Shown here: one piece after another, positions 26,265 to 33,122 of the stretch
Layout: each line of letters begins with the position of its first letter
Numbering within the stretch: the stretch's first letter is position 1
NCBI GenBank assembly: GCA_964615975.1
Contig: CAZTTH010000039.1
Span: forward strand, 1 to 33,122
Origin: CAZTTH01 sp964615975
Lineage (GTDB): Bacteria > Verrucomicrobiota > Lentisphaeria > JABSQK01 > JAJFLO01
Length of the DNA stretch: 33,122 nucleotides
Reading direction: 5' to 3'
Notes under the pieces: model-generated
Told to the model about the DNA's origin: nothing
What the model saw: the letters and a program-made list of their open reading frames with translations, nothing else
Databases searched by the model: none
Position numbers and translations under genes: made by a program

Positions 26265-26894
26265 ATGAAATCAATTTTAAGCCAGCTCTTAATCGTCTGT
26301 TCACTGCTGCTCTGCGGCCTGATTGCCTGGCAATGGCAGCGCGAATCACAGTTGCGCCAAGCGTTGCTGGAAAAAGACCGGGCATGGCGGGTGGAACGTG
26401 AAAAAGTCGCTGCCCGTGACGAAGCAGCGGTAAATCTCCAGCGTGAAATCGAACGTCTGGAAAAATCACGATCCGAACTCAAAAATTCCTTGGAAGCCAC
26501 CCGAAAAGAACTTAATAATGCCTTGACTGATGGTGATCACAGCCGACGCGAACTGGATGCCCACAAAAAAGCATTTGAAGAAGCAAACGCCCGACTGCGC
26601 GAACAAAATCAAGCGATCACCGCCCTGAACGATCTGGTGGAAAAGCAACAAATGACGCAGGAAGATTTGCGCCAACAGATCAAGGAGCAAAATCAGGCCA
26701 TACTCACACAAAACGAGATCATCGAACAGCAGAATCAGGAAATGCAGGTATTGGCAGATGAACGCCTGACCCTGACAGAAAATTACAATCACCTTGTCAA
26801 CGAATATAATCTTCTGGCAAAACGCTATGAAGAACTGCGCGATCTCTACGAAAAAGTTGTCCAGCAGCTCCAGCAACAGGATACCCAACCATGA
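26265..26894 (+). CDS. Membrane-anchored coiled-coil protein linked to ExbD
   Basis: 209 residues: one N-terminal membrane segment (~4-24, SQLLIVCSLLLCGLIAWQW), then an almost unbroken Glu/Gln/Arg-rich coiled coil to the end (heptad-like REIERLEKSRSEL, EANARLREQNQAITALNDL, NHLVNEYNLLAKRYEEL). No catalytic motif. The layout (inside anchor, long periplasmic rod) fits a scaffold or TolA-like spanning component of the TonB machinery. That is inferred from its position 20 nt after exbD; no named family recognised. Ribosome-binding site weak. Confidence 0.75.
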   Translation: MKSILSQLLIVCSLLLCGLIAWQWQRESQLRQALLEKDRAWRVEREKVAARDEAAVNLQREIERLEKSRSELKNSLEATRKELNNALTDGDHSRRELDAHKKAFEEANARLREQNQAITALNDLVEKQQMTQEDLRQQIKEQNQAILTQNEIIEQQNQEMQVLADERLTLTENYNHLVNEYNLLAKRYEELRDLYEKVVQQLQQQDTQP

Positions 26895-27215
26895 CTTCCG
26901 CTTTCCACCCTGACGTGGGAAATTCCACCCGATGTTTTTTTTACATTATGAAATCATCAAGACAACCCCACTATTTTTTTTCCCTTGATCTCGACGTTCG
27001 CGGTCTTGCTCGGACTATCGCGATGATGTGCCATCATGATGAAATCGCCATATCTCTTCGGGGGTGCGTTTGGCGTCTTTAAGATACCTGGGAACGCCGG
27101 GTTTCCTCCTCTCCGGCAATGGAAACTCGGAATTTCTTTCCGGCCTCATTTCTCGACATTGAACCCAACACTTTTTCTTCAATTCCGATAACCATCAAGG
27201 ATAAAAATAAACTCA
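26895..27215. other. Leader region of the TonB-dependent receptor gene
   Basis: 321 bp without a supported gene. A 63-codon frame whose ATG overlaps the coiled-coil stop (26891-27082) lacks family features. A gccgg/ccggc stem near 27095-27115 may form in the leader. No cobalamin-riboswitch conserved box was found. AAGGA lies about 14 nt before the receptor ATG. Confidence 0.5.
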
Positions 27216-29588
27216 ATGAAAAGACCAAATTATTCGTCTTTCGACTTGTTGATTAAATTATTGGTTTATTCCCTGCCCATGCTGCTGATGCACACTTCTG
27301 CCAGGGCTCAGGATGTGGCCGCCAACAGCGCTGTCGATGAATGGAATGAAATCACCATTCGGGCCCAAAAAGACCCGGTGAAGACCACCATCCCGACAGT
27401 GACTTCGAAATGGACGGAACTCGACTTCCACGGTATCAACATGCACAATCCGGAAGACGCGATAAAATACATGCCCAACCTATTCATTCGCAAACGCTTC
27501 ATCGGCGACCGCAACGGCGTTCTGTCGATCCGCGGCTCAAGCCCATTTCAAAACGGCCGCACCTTGGTCTACGTCGACGGAGTATTACTCACCGATCTGA
27601 TTCAGGATCGCTTTAACGCGCCGCCCAAATGGCAGGTGGTCGCGCCGGATGAAATTGTGTCGTCGGAAATCATTTACGGTCCCTATTCAGCGTTGTACAG
27701 CGGAAATTCCATGAACGGCGTGGTTAATATCAAAACCCGGCAGCCGAACCAGCGTGAAACCACCATCAAGGGCAGCTACTTTGTTCAGGAATACTCCGAT
27801 TATGGCGTTGACAGCACCTTCGATGGATTTGATCATTTTATTTCCTTTGGCGATCGGATCGGCAAACTCAGCCTCTATGGCTTTATCCAACATCTGGAAA
27901 ATGACGCGCAGCCGATGAGCATCGCCGCCCGGGCGGGCAGCGAAATAAAAAACGCCCTGCCCGGCACCACCAACCAAGCGGCCGTTCCCGTGACCGGCTT
28001 TTATGTCGATAAAAATTCACTCAATGAATCCCGGTATATCATGGGCTCCACCAGTTTCACGCATACCGATCAGGATTTATATAAACTCAAGCTGGCTTAT
28101 GAAATTACCGATACCCTACGCGCCCAGTTTACCCTGGGTTATTGGGTCACCACTGACACCGACTCACCAGCAAAAAATTACCTGATCAACCGCAATACCG
28201 GCGCGCCCTTCTGGGGCGGCCCCGGAGGCCCGCTGGGAAGTCAGGTTTTTGCCGAATCCGGCGGGAAATACTTTCTCGTGACCAGCGATCAGTTCACCGT
28301 CAATGAACGCGATCGCCGTGATCTGCTGATGGGATTGACATTGGAAGGGGCGCTTACCGACACCTGGGATTTTCAGACCATATTGACATACTACAATATT
28401 CCCAAGGATGAATCCCTGACCTCGGACGAAAATCCGCTCGATCCGCTCTATGACGGGAGCGGCCGGGTCCAGGAATTCGGCGCTACATACTGGTGGAGCT
28501 ATGACTTGAAACTGGGGAATGACGAATTCCTGGGATACGACACGCTTGGGCTTACTTATGGGTATCAATACAATGAATATGTGTTTAATATCAAGGAATG
28601 GAACTCCACCGCCTACCACGGCGGATTGAAGGATGGTTCACTCCGCAATGATGATGGCGGGACCACGAATTTAAACGCCCTTTACGCACAGTTGGATTGG
28701 AATTTTATCGCGCGCTGGACCGCGGCTTTCGGCTTGCGTCAGGAATGGTGGGAAGCCCGGGACGGACATGATTTTGCCAGCGGCAAACAGAATTATCATT
28801 CCGATCGGGACGAAGAAGATATCTCCCCTAAATTTTCCCTGCTTTTCGAACCCGATGAGGCATGGGATGTACGTCTCTCGCTGGCCAAGGCGGTGCGTTA
28901 TCCGGTCATCACGGAAATCTTTACCGGAGATGAACAAGTGCGCAGCACCCTGGCAAGCAATCCCAAAATTCTCCCGGAAGAGGTTTTTGCCAAGGAATTC
29001 ATCATTGAACGGGTGATTCCGAAAGGGGTGGCACGACTGACATTTTTCCACAATGATGAGAGTGATACCATCTTTCGTGACAATGGCAGGGTGACAGTGA
29101 ATAATCAGACCGTCACCCAATCTCTGTTTGTGAATATTGATGAAGTCCTGACCCAGGGCATCGAGCTCGCGGTCGATAAGGACAGTGTCATTGTCGCTCC
29201 TCTGGATCTGCGCTTCAGCGCCAGTTTCAATGATACTGAAATTAAGAAATACAAAAATAACCCGGCCTATGAAGGCAATCGCATCCCCCGTGTCCCGGAA
29301 TGGCGGATCAGCATGCTGTCGACCTACCATATCACCACCGCCTGGGATGTGGCCGTGGGCATGCGTTATGGCTCGGACGCGTTTGACCGGTTGGATAACA
29401 CTGACACCAACTCTGATACCTATCAGGCGATCAGTGACTACCTGGTCTGGGACTGCAAGACCGGTTACAAATTCGCTGGCGGATTGGAAGTGGCGCTGGG
29501 AGTCGATAACATCTTCTCATACGAGTACCACATGGCCCATCCCTTTCCGGAGAGATCATATTTTATTGAAGGAAAACTGCAGTTCTAA
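27216..29588 (+). CDS. TonB-dependent outer-membrane receptor
   Basis: 790 residues with a signal peptide (~10-31, ending SARA). A TonB-box-like EITIRA (45-50) precedes the plug domain (~52-175; NPEDAIKYMPNLFIRKR, LSIRGSSPFQNGRTLVYVDG, GPYSALYSGNSMNGVVNIKT). A 22-strand barrel runs to the end (GLRQEWWEAR, LSLAKAVRYP, VPEWRISML, VDNIFSYEYH) and terminates in aromatic GKLQF, as outer-membrane barrels do. It takes up a ligand using energy from the TonB-ExbB-ExbD genes just upstream. The ligand cannot be read from sequence; copper or a metal complex is suggested only by the neighbouring oxidase operon. Confidence 0.94.
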   Translation: MKRPNYSSFDLLIKLLVYSLPMLLMHTSARAQDVAANSAVDEWNEITIRAQKDPVKTTIPTVTSKWTELDFHGINMHNPEDAIKYMPNLFIRKRFIGDRNGVLSIRGSSPFQNGRTLVYVDGVLLTDLIQDRFNAPPKWQVVAPDEIVSSEIIYGPYSALYSGNSMNGVVNIKTRQPNQRETTIKGSYFVQEYSDYGVDSTFDGFDHFISFGDRIGKLSLYGFIQHLENDAQPMSIAARAGSEIKNALPGTTNQAAVPVTGFYVDKNSLNESRYIMGSTSFTHTDQDLYKLKLAYEITDTLRAQFTLGYWVTTDTDSPAKNYLINRNTGAPFWGGPGGPLGSQVFAESGGKYFLVTSDQFTVNERDRRDLLMGLTLEGALTDTWDFQTILTYYNIPKDESLTSDENPLDPLYDGSGRVQEFGATYWWSYDLKLGNDEFLGYDTLGLTYGYQYNEYVFNIKEWNSTAYHGGLKDGSLRNDDGGTTNLNALYAQLDWNFIARWTAAFGLRQEWWEARDGHDFASGKQNYHSDRDEEDISPKFSLLFEPDEAWDVRLSLAKAVRYPVITEIFTGDEQVRSTLASNPKILPEEVFAKEFIIERVIPKGVARLTFFHNDESDTIFRDNGRVTVNNQTVTQSLFVNIDEVLTQGIELAVDKDSVIVAPLDLRFSASFNDTEIKKYKNNPAYEGNRIPRVPEWRISMLSTYHITTAWDVAVGMRYGSDAFDRLDNTDTNSDTYQAISDYLVWDCKTGYKFAGGLEVALGVDNIFSYEYHMAHPFPERSYFIEGKLQF

Positions 29589-30286
29589 GTCGATCCGGTT
29601 GCCTGCCTGCCGAGAGTACGTGTTTAGCATGAGCATTGAGGTCAATAAAGTTGGGAGTTCTCCTGCCGAATGGCAGGATGACGCGGTATCTTGGGGACCA
29701 ATCCCTCTGCGGCAGTCCCGCATTGCGGGACTGGACTCCAACAGCGTCAGGCGAAGATGTGACAATCATTGATGTAACCCCGTTGGAATACCGTCCCGCA
29801 ATGCGGGACTGCTTCCGATGACGGCCGAAGAGCGGAGCAGGCTGAAGCCTGTACTCCAACCGCCTGACTTCGAATGACTCTCGTTGGAGTCCAAACTTTA
29901 GTTTGCTCAACGGGCCGGCCGACCTCAGAAGTATGCGAAAGCATAGATGCCAACGTGACGGTAAACACATACGAATTGGTGGGTTACCATTCATCACAAC
30001 CTTAGGGGACTTCAACACCATATTAATGTTCACAATATAAAATAAGAGATGATATATCATGAAATCAACCATAATCGATGCGCTCAGATCAGAGCATGCC
30101 TGCAACCATCAGTCATTGGTACCCGGATCACGATTGTCCCGGTCATTTCTGATTCTTTCTGACTTGATAACGGTGGGGAATGGATACGTGAGACGGTTCA
30201 GGAAACAAGGGAATATCCAATGTAGCACCGCGGGCAAGCCTGTACCCCCAATCAAGATCAACCATGTCAAACTGCCGATAAGAAGG
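29589..30286. other. Repeat-bearing intergenic region before the propeller gene
   Basis: About 700 bp, mostly the hairpin cluster 29650-29930. An open frame from 30059 continues into the next gene, but its first ~76 codons look non-protein-like and pass a decayed repeat-like segment (gcgggcaagcctgta, ~30229), so I treat it as leader. Confidence 0.6.
29650..29930. repeat. REPIN-like cluster of palindromes
   Basis: Hairpins in order: tcctgcc/ggcagga (29661-29678), cagtcccgc/gcgggactg (29713-29733), gtcccgc/gcgggac (29793-29809), caggct/agcctg (29838-29851) and caaact/agtttg (29892-29905). The second and third are inverted copies of one unit. A GTTGGA(G/A)T(A/C)C head motif occurs four times in alternating orientation. 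Two inverted REP units in tandem is the REPIN layout, mobilised in trans by RAYT-type transposases. It follows the receptor stop codon closely and may also stabilise or end that transcript. Confidence 0.72.
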
Positions 30287-31504
30287 ATGAACGTTCTGCC
30301 TGATAAGTTCAGGAAAACGCGGGTTTTATCTTTAATTTTAACCATGATGGTAGCATGGTTGCCCGCGCCTCCCGCGCCTGCGGCTCATGACCATGAAACC
30401 ATCGGGGTTAAAAGTCTGGATGTTTATGCCAAAGAGGGGATACTCCATCTCCTGATCGGTGAAATCATGGCGGCAAACCAACCCGCGATCCTGCGCTACT
30501 TCAGGTCTTCCGATCATGGCGGGTCCTGGTCAGTACCGGTGGTCATCGATTCCGCTCCGGGCTTTCCCCTGGCCCGCGGACGCGGCTCGGATTTTCATCT
30601 CGCTGCCAGCAAAAACCGCATCGCGGTGATCTGGATGAACAAGGGCACCGGCTTCATGGGACGCGGTCCATTGGCAACAGCGTATTCCGATGACGGCGGC
30701 AAAACCTGGCATTCTGGCGGCAACCCGGCGGATGACAACTCGGATGGCGATCACGCGTTCATGGATATCACAGCTGATCCGGCCGGTAACTTCCATGTGG
30801 TCTGGCTGGATAAGCGGGAGAATGAGGGGGAAGACAAAGGGTTGCGTATGACAACCTCGACCGATGGCGGCAAATCCTGGAAGCCGAACCGCACCATCGA
30901 TGCCGCCACCTGTGAGTGCTGTTGGAATTATCTGACCACCGATGCACACGGGAAATTGTATGTCTTGTACCGCGACATCGATCCCCGCGACATGTCCCTG
31001 TCCCGCTCCAGTGATGGCGGTAAAAGTTGGGAATCACTGGGGAAAGTCGGCGCGTTTGATTGGTTTTTCAACGGCTGCCCGCATGTGGGCGGCAGTCTCG
31101 CGATCAGCGCCAATGCCCAGGAAAAACTCCTCCTGCACGCGTTGGTCTGGACCGGTATGCAGGACCAGGTCGGGGTTTATTATCTCCAGGCCGATGCATC
31201 GAAGATGACATGGAGCGCACCGCAACGTTTGGGGGCAATCAACGCCAAGTTTCCGGATATCGCCGTCAATCTCGAGGGCGTCATCGCGGCGGTCTGGATG
31301 GAATACCGTGAAGATCATTCTCAAATCCTGGGCGCCACTTCGACGGATAACGGAGTGAGCTGGTCATCTCCCAAGGTTTTGTCGTCACCAACCGTGAATG
31401 CAACCCATCCTCGTCTGGCCACGATCGGGAGCGATTTTCAAGTGTTCTGGAGCGAAATTCAGGAAGGTAATCCCAGCGCATGGCGGCATACACTCATTAA
31501 ATGA
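30287..31504 (+). CDS. Exported Asp-box (BNR) propeller protein with CxCC motif
   Basis: 405 residues from the ATG at 30287, chosen because it gives a normal signal peptide (KTRVLSLILTMMVAWLPAPPAPAA) and avoids a repeat-like leader. Five Asp-box motifs are visible (SSDHGGSWS, YSDDGGKTWH, STDGGKSWKP, SSDGGKSWES, STDNGVSWSS), typical of sialidase-type six-bladed propellers. The sialidase RIP arginine motif is not seen, so sialidase activity is doubtful. TCECCW (codons at 30908-30925) and NGCPHVGG (about 31069-31090) add Cys/His residues that could bind metal. The mature N-terminus begins HDHE. It follows the TonB-dependent receptor gene; a metal-related role is inferred. Confidence 0.82.
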   Translation: MNVLPDKFRKTRVLSLILTMMVAWLPAPPAPAAHDHETIGVKSLDVYAKEGILHLLIGEIMAANQPAILRYFRSSDHGGSWSVPVVIDSAPGFPLARGRGSDFHLAASKNRIAVIWMNKGTGFMGRGPLATAYSDDGGKTWHSGGNPADDNSDGDHAFMDITADPAGNFHVVWLDKRENEGEDKGLRMTTSTDGGKSWKPNRTIDAATCECCWNYLTTDAHGKLYVLYRDIDPRDMSLSRSSDGGKSWESLGKVGAFDWFFNGCPHVGGSLAISANAQEKLLLHALVWTGMQDQVGVYYLQADASKMTWSAPQRLGAINAKFPDIAVNLEGVIAAVWMEYREDHSQILGATSTDNGVSWSSPKVLSSPTVNATHPRLATIGSDFQVFWSEIQEGNPSAWRHTLIK

Positions 31505-31752
31505 TCCACCTGAAACATTCAGAATATCAGCCAAGGACAAATAAAACTTCATTACCTGACCTTTGCTTGATTGAATCAGGTTTACGAAATTACCCATTAT
31601 GACGATGATAAGCAGGTATAAGTACAACCTGTCATATTTATTGTGAATAGAGAAGCAAAATGAGGTGTTCTAGATATACTGAACACAATTGAGTGTTAGA
31701 AAAAGTTTGCCCGCTTGACAGTCTGAGTGGAACAACGGCGTGCGAAAATTCG

Positions 31753-31775
31753 ACTGCTTGCAGGTTAAAAGCAGT
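31753..31775 (-). terminator. Candidate terminator of the aminotransferase gene
   Basis: The inverted repeat actgctt (31753-31759) / aagcagt (31769-31775) has a 9-nt loop. On the minus strand it is followed by a short T-run (cgaatttt). It begins about 10 nt after the aminotransferase stop codon. The short T-run makes it tentative. Confidence 0.42.
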
Positions 31776-31784
31776 TGAGATTTT

Positions 31785-32942
31785 TCATAATCCGCGGAGA
31801 ATCTCAGCAGCCCGCGCCAGGGTTTCATCTTTCTTGGCAAAACAAAAGCGCAACACCTGGTTGTCATGGCGATCATGATAAAAGACGGATACCGGTATTG
31901 ATGCTACCTTGATCGCGCGAGTCAGCCGCACCGCGAAATCGTGATCGTGTTCCCCGCTGATCCGGCGATAATCCACCAACTGAAAATAAGTCCCCCGTGC
32001 CGGTTTAATGATAAACCGGGAATCCTTCAGCTGCGCCACAAAGAAATCGCGCTTGCGTTGATAATAATCCCCCAATCCGAGATAATGCTCCCGAATCGGC
32101 AAATAGTGTGCCAGTGCAAATTGAATCGGTGTGTTGACACAAAAAACCACAAACTGATGCACCCTGCGAAATTCCGTCATCAAGGCTTTCGGCGCCAGGA
32201 CATAGCCCATTTTCCACCCGGTCGCGTGGTAGGTCTTGCCAAACGAAGAGAAGACCAGGCTGCGCTCACGCAAGCAGGAATTGCTGGCGACGCTGTGATG
32301 TCTGGCATCATCGAAAACGATGTGCTCATACACTTCATCACTCAGAATCAGGATGGCGGTATCGGCTACCAGTTGAGCCAGGGTATCCCAATCCGCCACT
32401 GACAACAATGAACCGGTCGGATTATGCGGTGAGTTGATGATCATCATACGAGTATGAGGATTGATCCGGGACCGCACTTCATCCCAATCAATCTGATAAT
32501 CAGGGTGCTGCAACCGGATCGGAACCACCTTGCCGCCATTTAATTCGATTGCCGGCAGGTAACTGTCGTACGCCGGTTCGAAGATGATCACTTCATCTCC
32601 CGAACGCACCAGCGCGGTAATCGCGGTGAACAGTCCCTGCGTCGCGCCGGCAGTGATCGTGATTTCGCTGTCCGGATGATAGTCCGCCTGATAAAGTTCA
32701 CGGGTTTTTTGCGCGATGACTTCGCGCAATGGGAGTATCCCGGGCATCGGCGCATACTGATTATGACCAGCCTTCATCTGCTCATGAATCAAGTCGATTA
32801 ATTCCGGTGAAACCGGAAAATCAGGAAACCCCTGTGCCAGATTAATCGCGTCATGCTCCTGCGCCAGGCGCGACATGACCGCGAAGATGGAGGCGCCGAC
32901 ATGGGGCAATTTGGAAGTGATGGAACTAGTTAAGTCAGACAT
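31785..32942 (-). CDS. PLP-dependent class I/II aminotransferase, methionine aminotransferase-like
   Basis: 385 residues, cytoplasmic, full-length for the family. AAGGT lies 8 nt before the ATG. Key positions are visible: NLAQGFPDFP, QYAPMPGILPLRE, the cofactor-binding ITAGATQGLFTAI, FEPAYDSY, NSPHNPTGS (Asn174), LSDEVYEHIVFD (Asp202, Tyr205), the Schiff-base lysine in SSFGKTYHATGWKMGY (Lys236) and the C-terminal substrate-binding Arg in VLRFCFAK. This pattern matches E. coli YbdL and related methionine/kynurenine aminotransferases, which transfer the amino group of methionine, often in methionine salvage. No salvage genes are nearby. It stands alone. Confidence 0.92.
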   Translation of the reverse strand: MSDLTSSITSKLPHVGASIFAVMSRLAQEHDAINLAQGFPDFPVSPELIDLIHEQMKAGHNQYAPMPGILPLREVIAQKTRELYQADYHPDSEITITAGATQGLFTAITALVRSGDEVIIFEPAYDSYLPAIELNGGKVVPIRLQHPDYQIDWDEVRSRINPHTRMMIINSPHNPTGSLLSVADWDTLAQLVADTAILILSDEVYEHIVFDDARHHSVASNSCLRERSLVFSSFGKTYHATGWKMGYVLAPKALMTEFRRVHQFVVFCVNTPIQFALAHYLPIREHYLGLGDYYQRKRDFFVAQLKDSRFIIKPARGTYFQLVDYRRISGEHDHDFAVRLTRAIKVASIPVSVFYHDRHDNQVLRFCFAKKDETLARAAEILRGL

Positions 32943-33122
32943 GGATATGACCTTGATGATAGGTATTTACAGAGAGCAAGGGGGTGGCCATGTCCGTGTT
33001 TACCCTCTTTTTCATCATTAAAGTTTTCATAATTTTTATGGTGTATACTTTTTATCATCGAGATTTTGAAAAACGATCATCTCATAATTTTTGGAGTAGA
33101 CGTTCGTAGTAAGCCACGATTA

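Noticed and set aside
26891..27082. 63-codon frame overlapping the coiled-coil stop codon
   Set aside because: The ATGA overlap is suggestive, but the product has no signal, domain or conserved pattern and lies in the receptor leader.
26895..27215. Cobalamin or other riboswitch upstream of the TonB-dependent receptor
   Set aside because: I looked for the conserved B12-box segments and did not find them; only a short GC stem is present.
30059..30286. Upstream 76-codon extension of the Asp-box propeller gene
   Set aside because: It would bury the signal peptide in the middle of the protein and crosses a repeat-like segment; the ATG at 30287 is preferred.

Overview
The window comes from a Gram-negative bacterium. 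It encodes a full TonB-ExbB-ExbD system with an outer-membrane receptor, a TolC-type outer-membrane lipoprotein and several lipobox signal peptides. A 100-N gap flanked by identical 55-mers shows it is a short-read scaffold, probably from an uncultured organism. Only the first ~54 nt of a 16S rRNA gene are present, on the minus strand. Their start looks somewhat PVC-like, but this is far too short to assign a phylum. Hand-sampled lines suggest the left ~11 kb is more AT-rich than the 17-33 kb part.

Layout. (1) 1-653: 5' end of 16S rRNA, with its leader, a boxA-like site and a strong promoter. (2) 654-10550: exported proteins, namely a formylglycine-generating-enzyme-like lipoprotein, three modular beta-sandwich/Ig-like proteins (one with a probable alpha/alpha-toroid glycosidase-like domain), and three paralogues of a small exported family I do not recognise. 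(3) 10740-13514: a periplasmic rhodanese, then on the other strand a five-S1-domain RNA-binding protein and a membrane protein with a HELSH motif. (4) 13739-16858: a secreted YWTD-propeller protein. (5) 17343-18002: a DUF374-type acyltransferase. (6) 18198-31504: two divergent arms that look like a metal (probably copper) handling locus. (7) 31785-32942: a methionine-type aminotransferase.

How the genes may work together. The minus arm of the putative copper locus encodes a small lipoprotein, a TolC-family lipoprotein and a two-domain multicopper oxidase carrying an extra carbohydrate-binding-like C-terminal domain. The plus arm encodes a Cys-rich exported protein, TonB, ExbB, ExbD, a membrane-anchored coiled-coil protein, a TonB-dependent receptor and an Asp-box propeller protein with a CxCC motif. 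Only the multicopper oxidase is directly tied to copper by its ligand motifs. The role of the other genes is inferred from neighbourhood and from Cys/His-rich segments. The most striking detail is that the small lipoprotein stops at a TAG which is followed in frame by a seven-histidine tail ending just before the TolC gene. The oxidase appears broken only because of a false assembly gap. Two hairpin-rich repeat clusters lie inside the plus arm.
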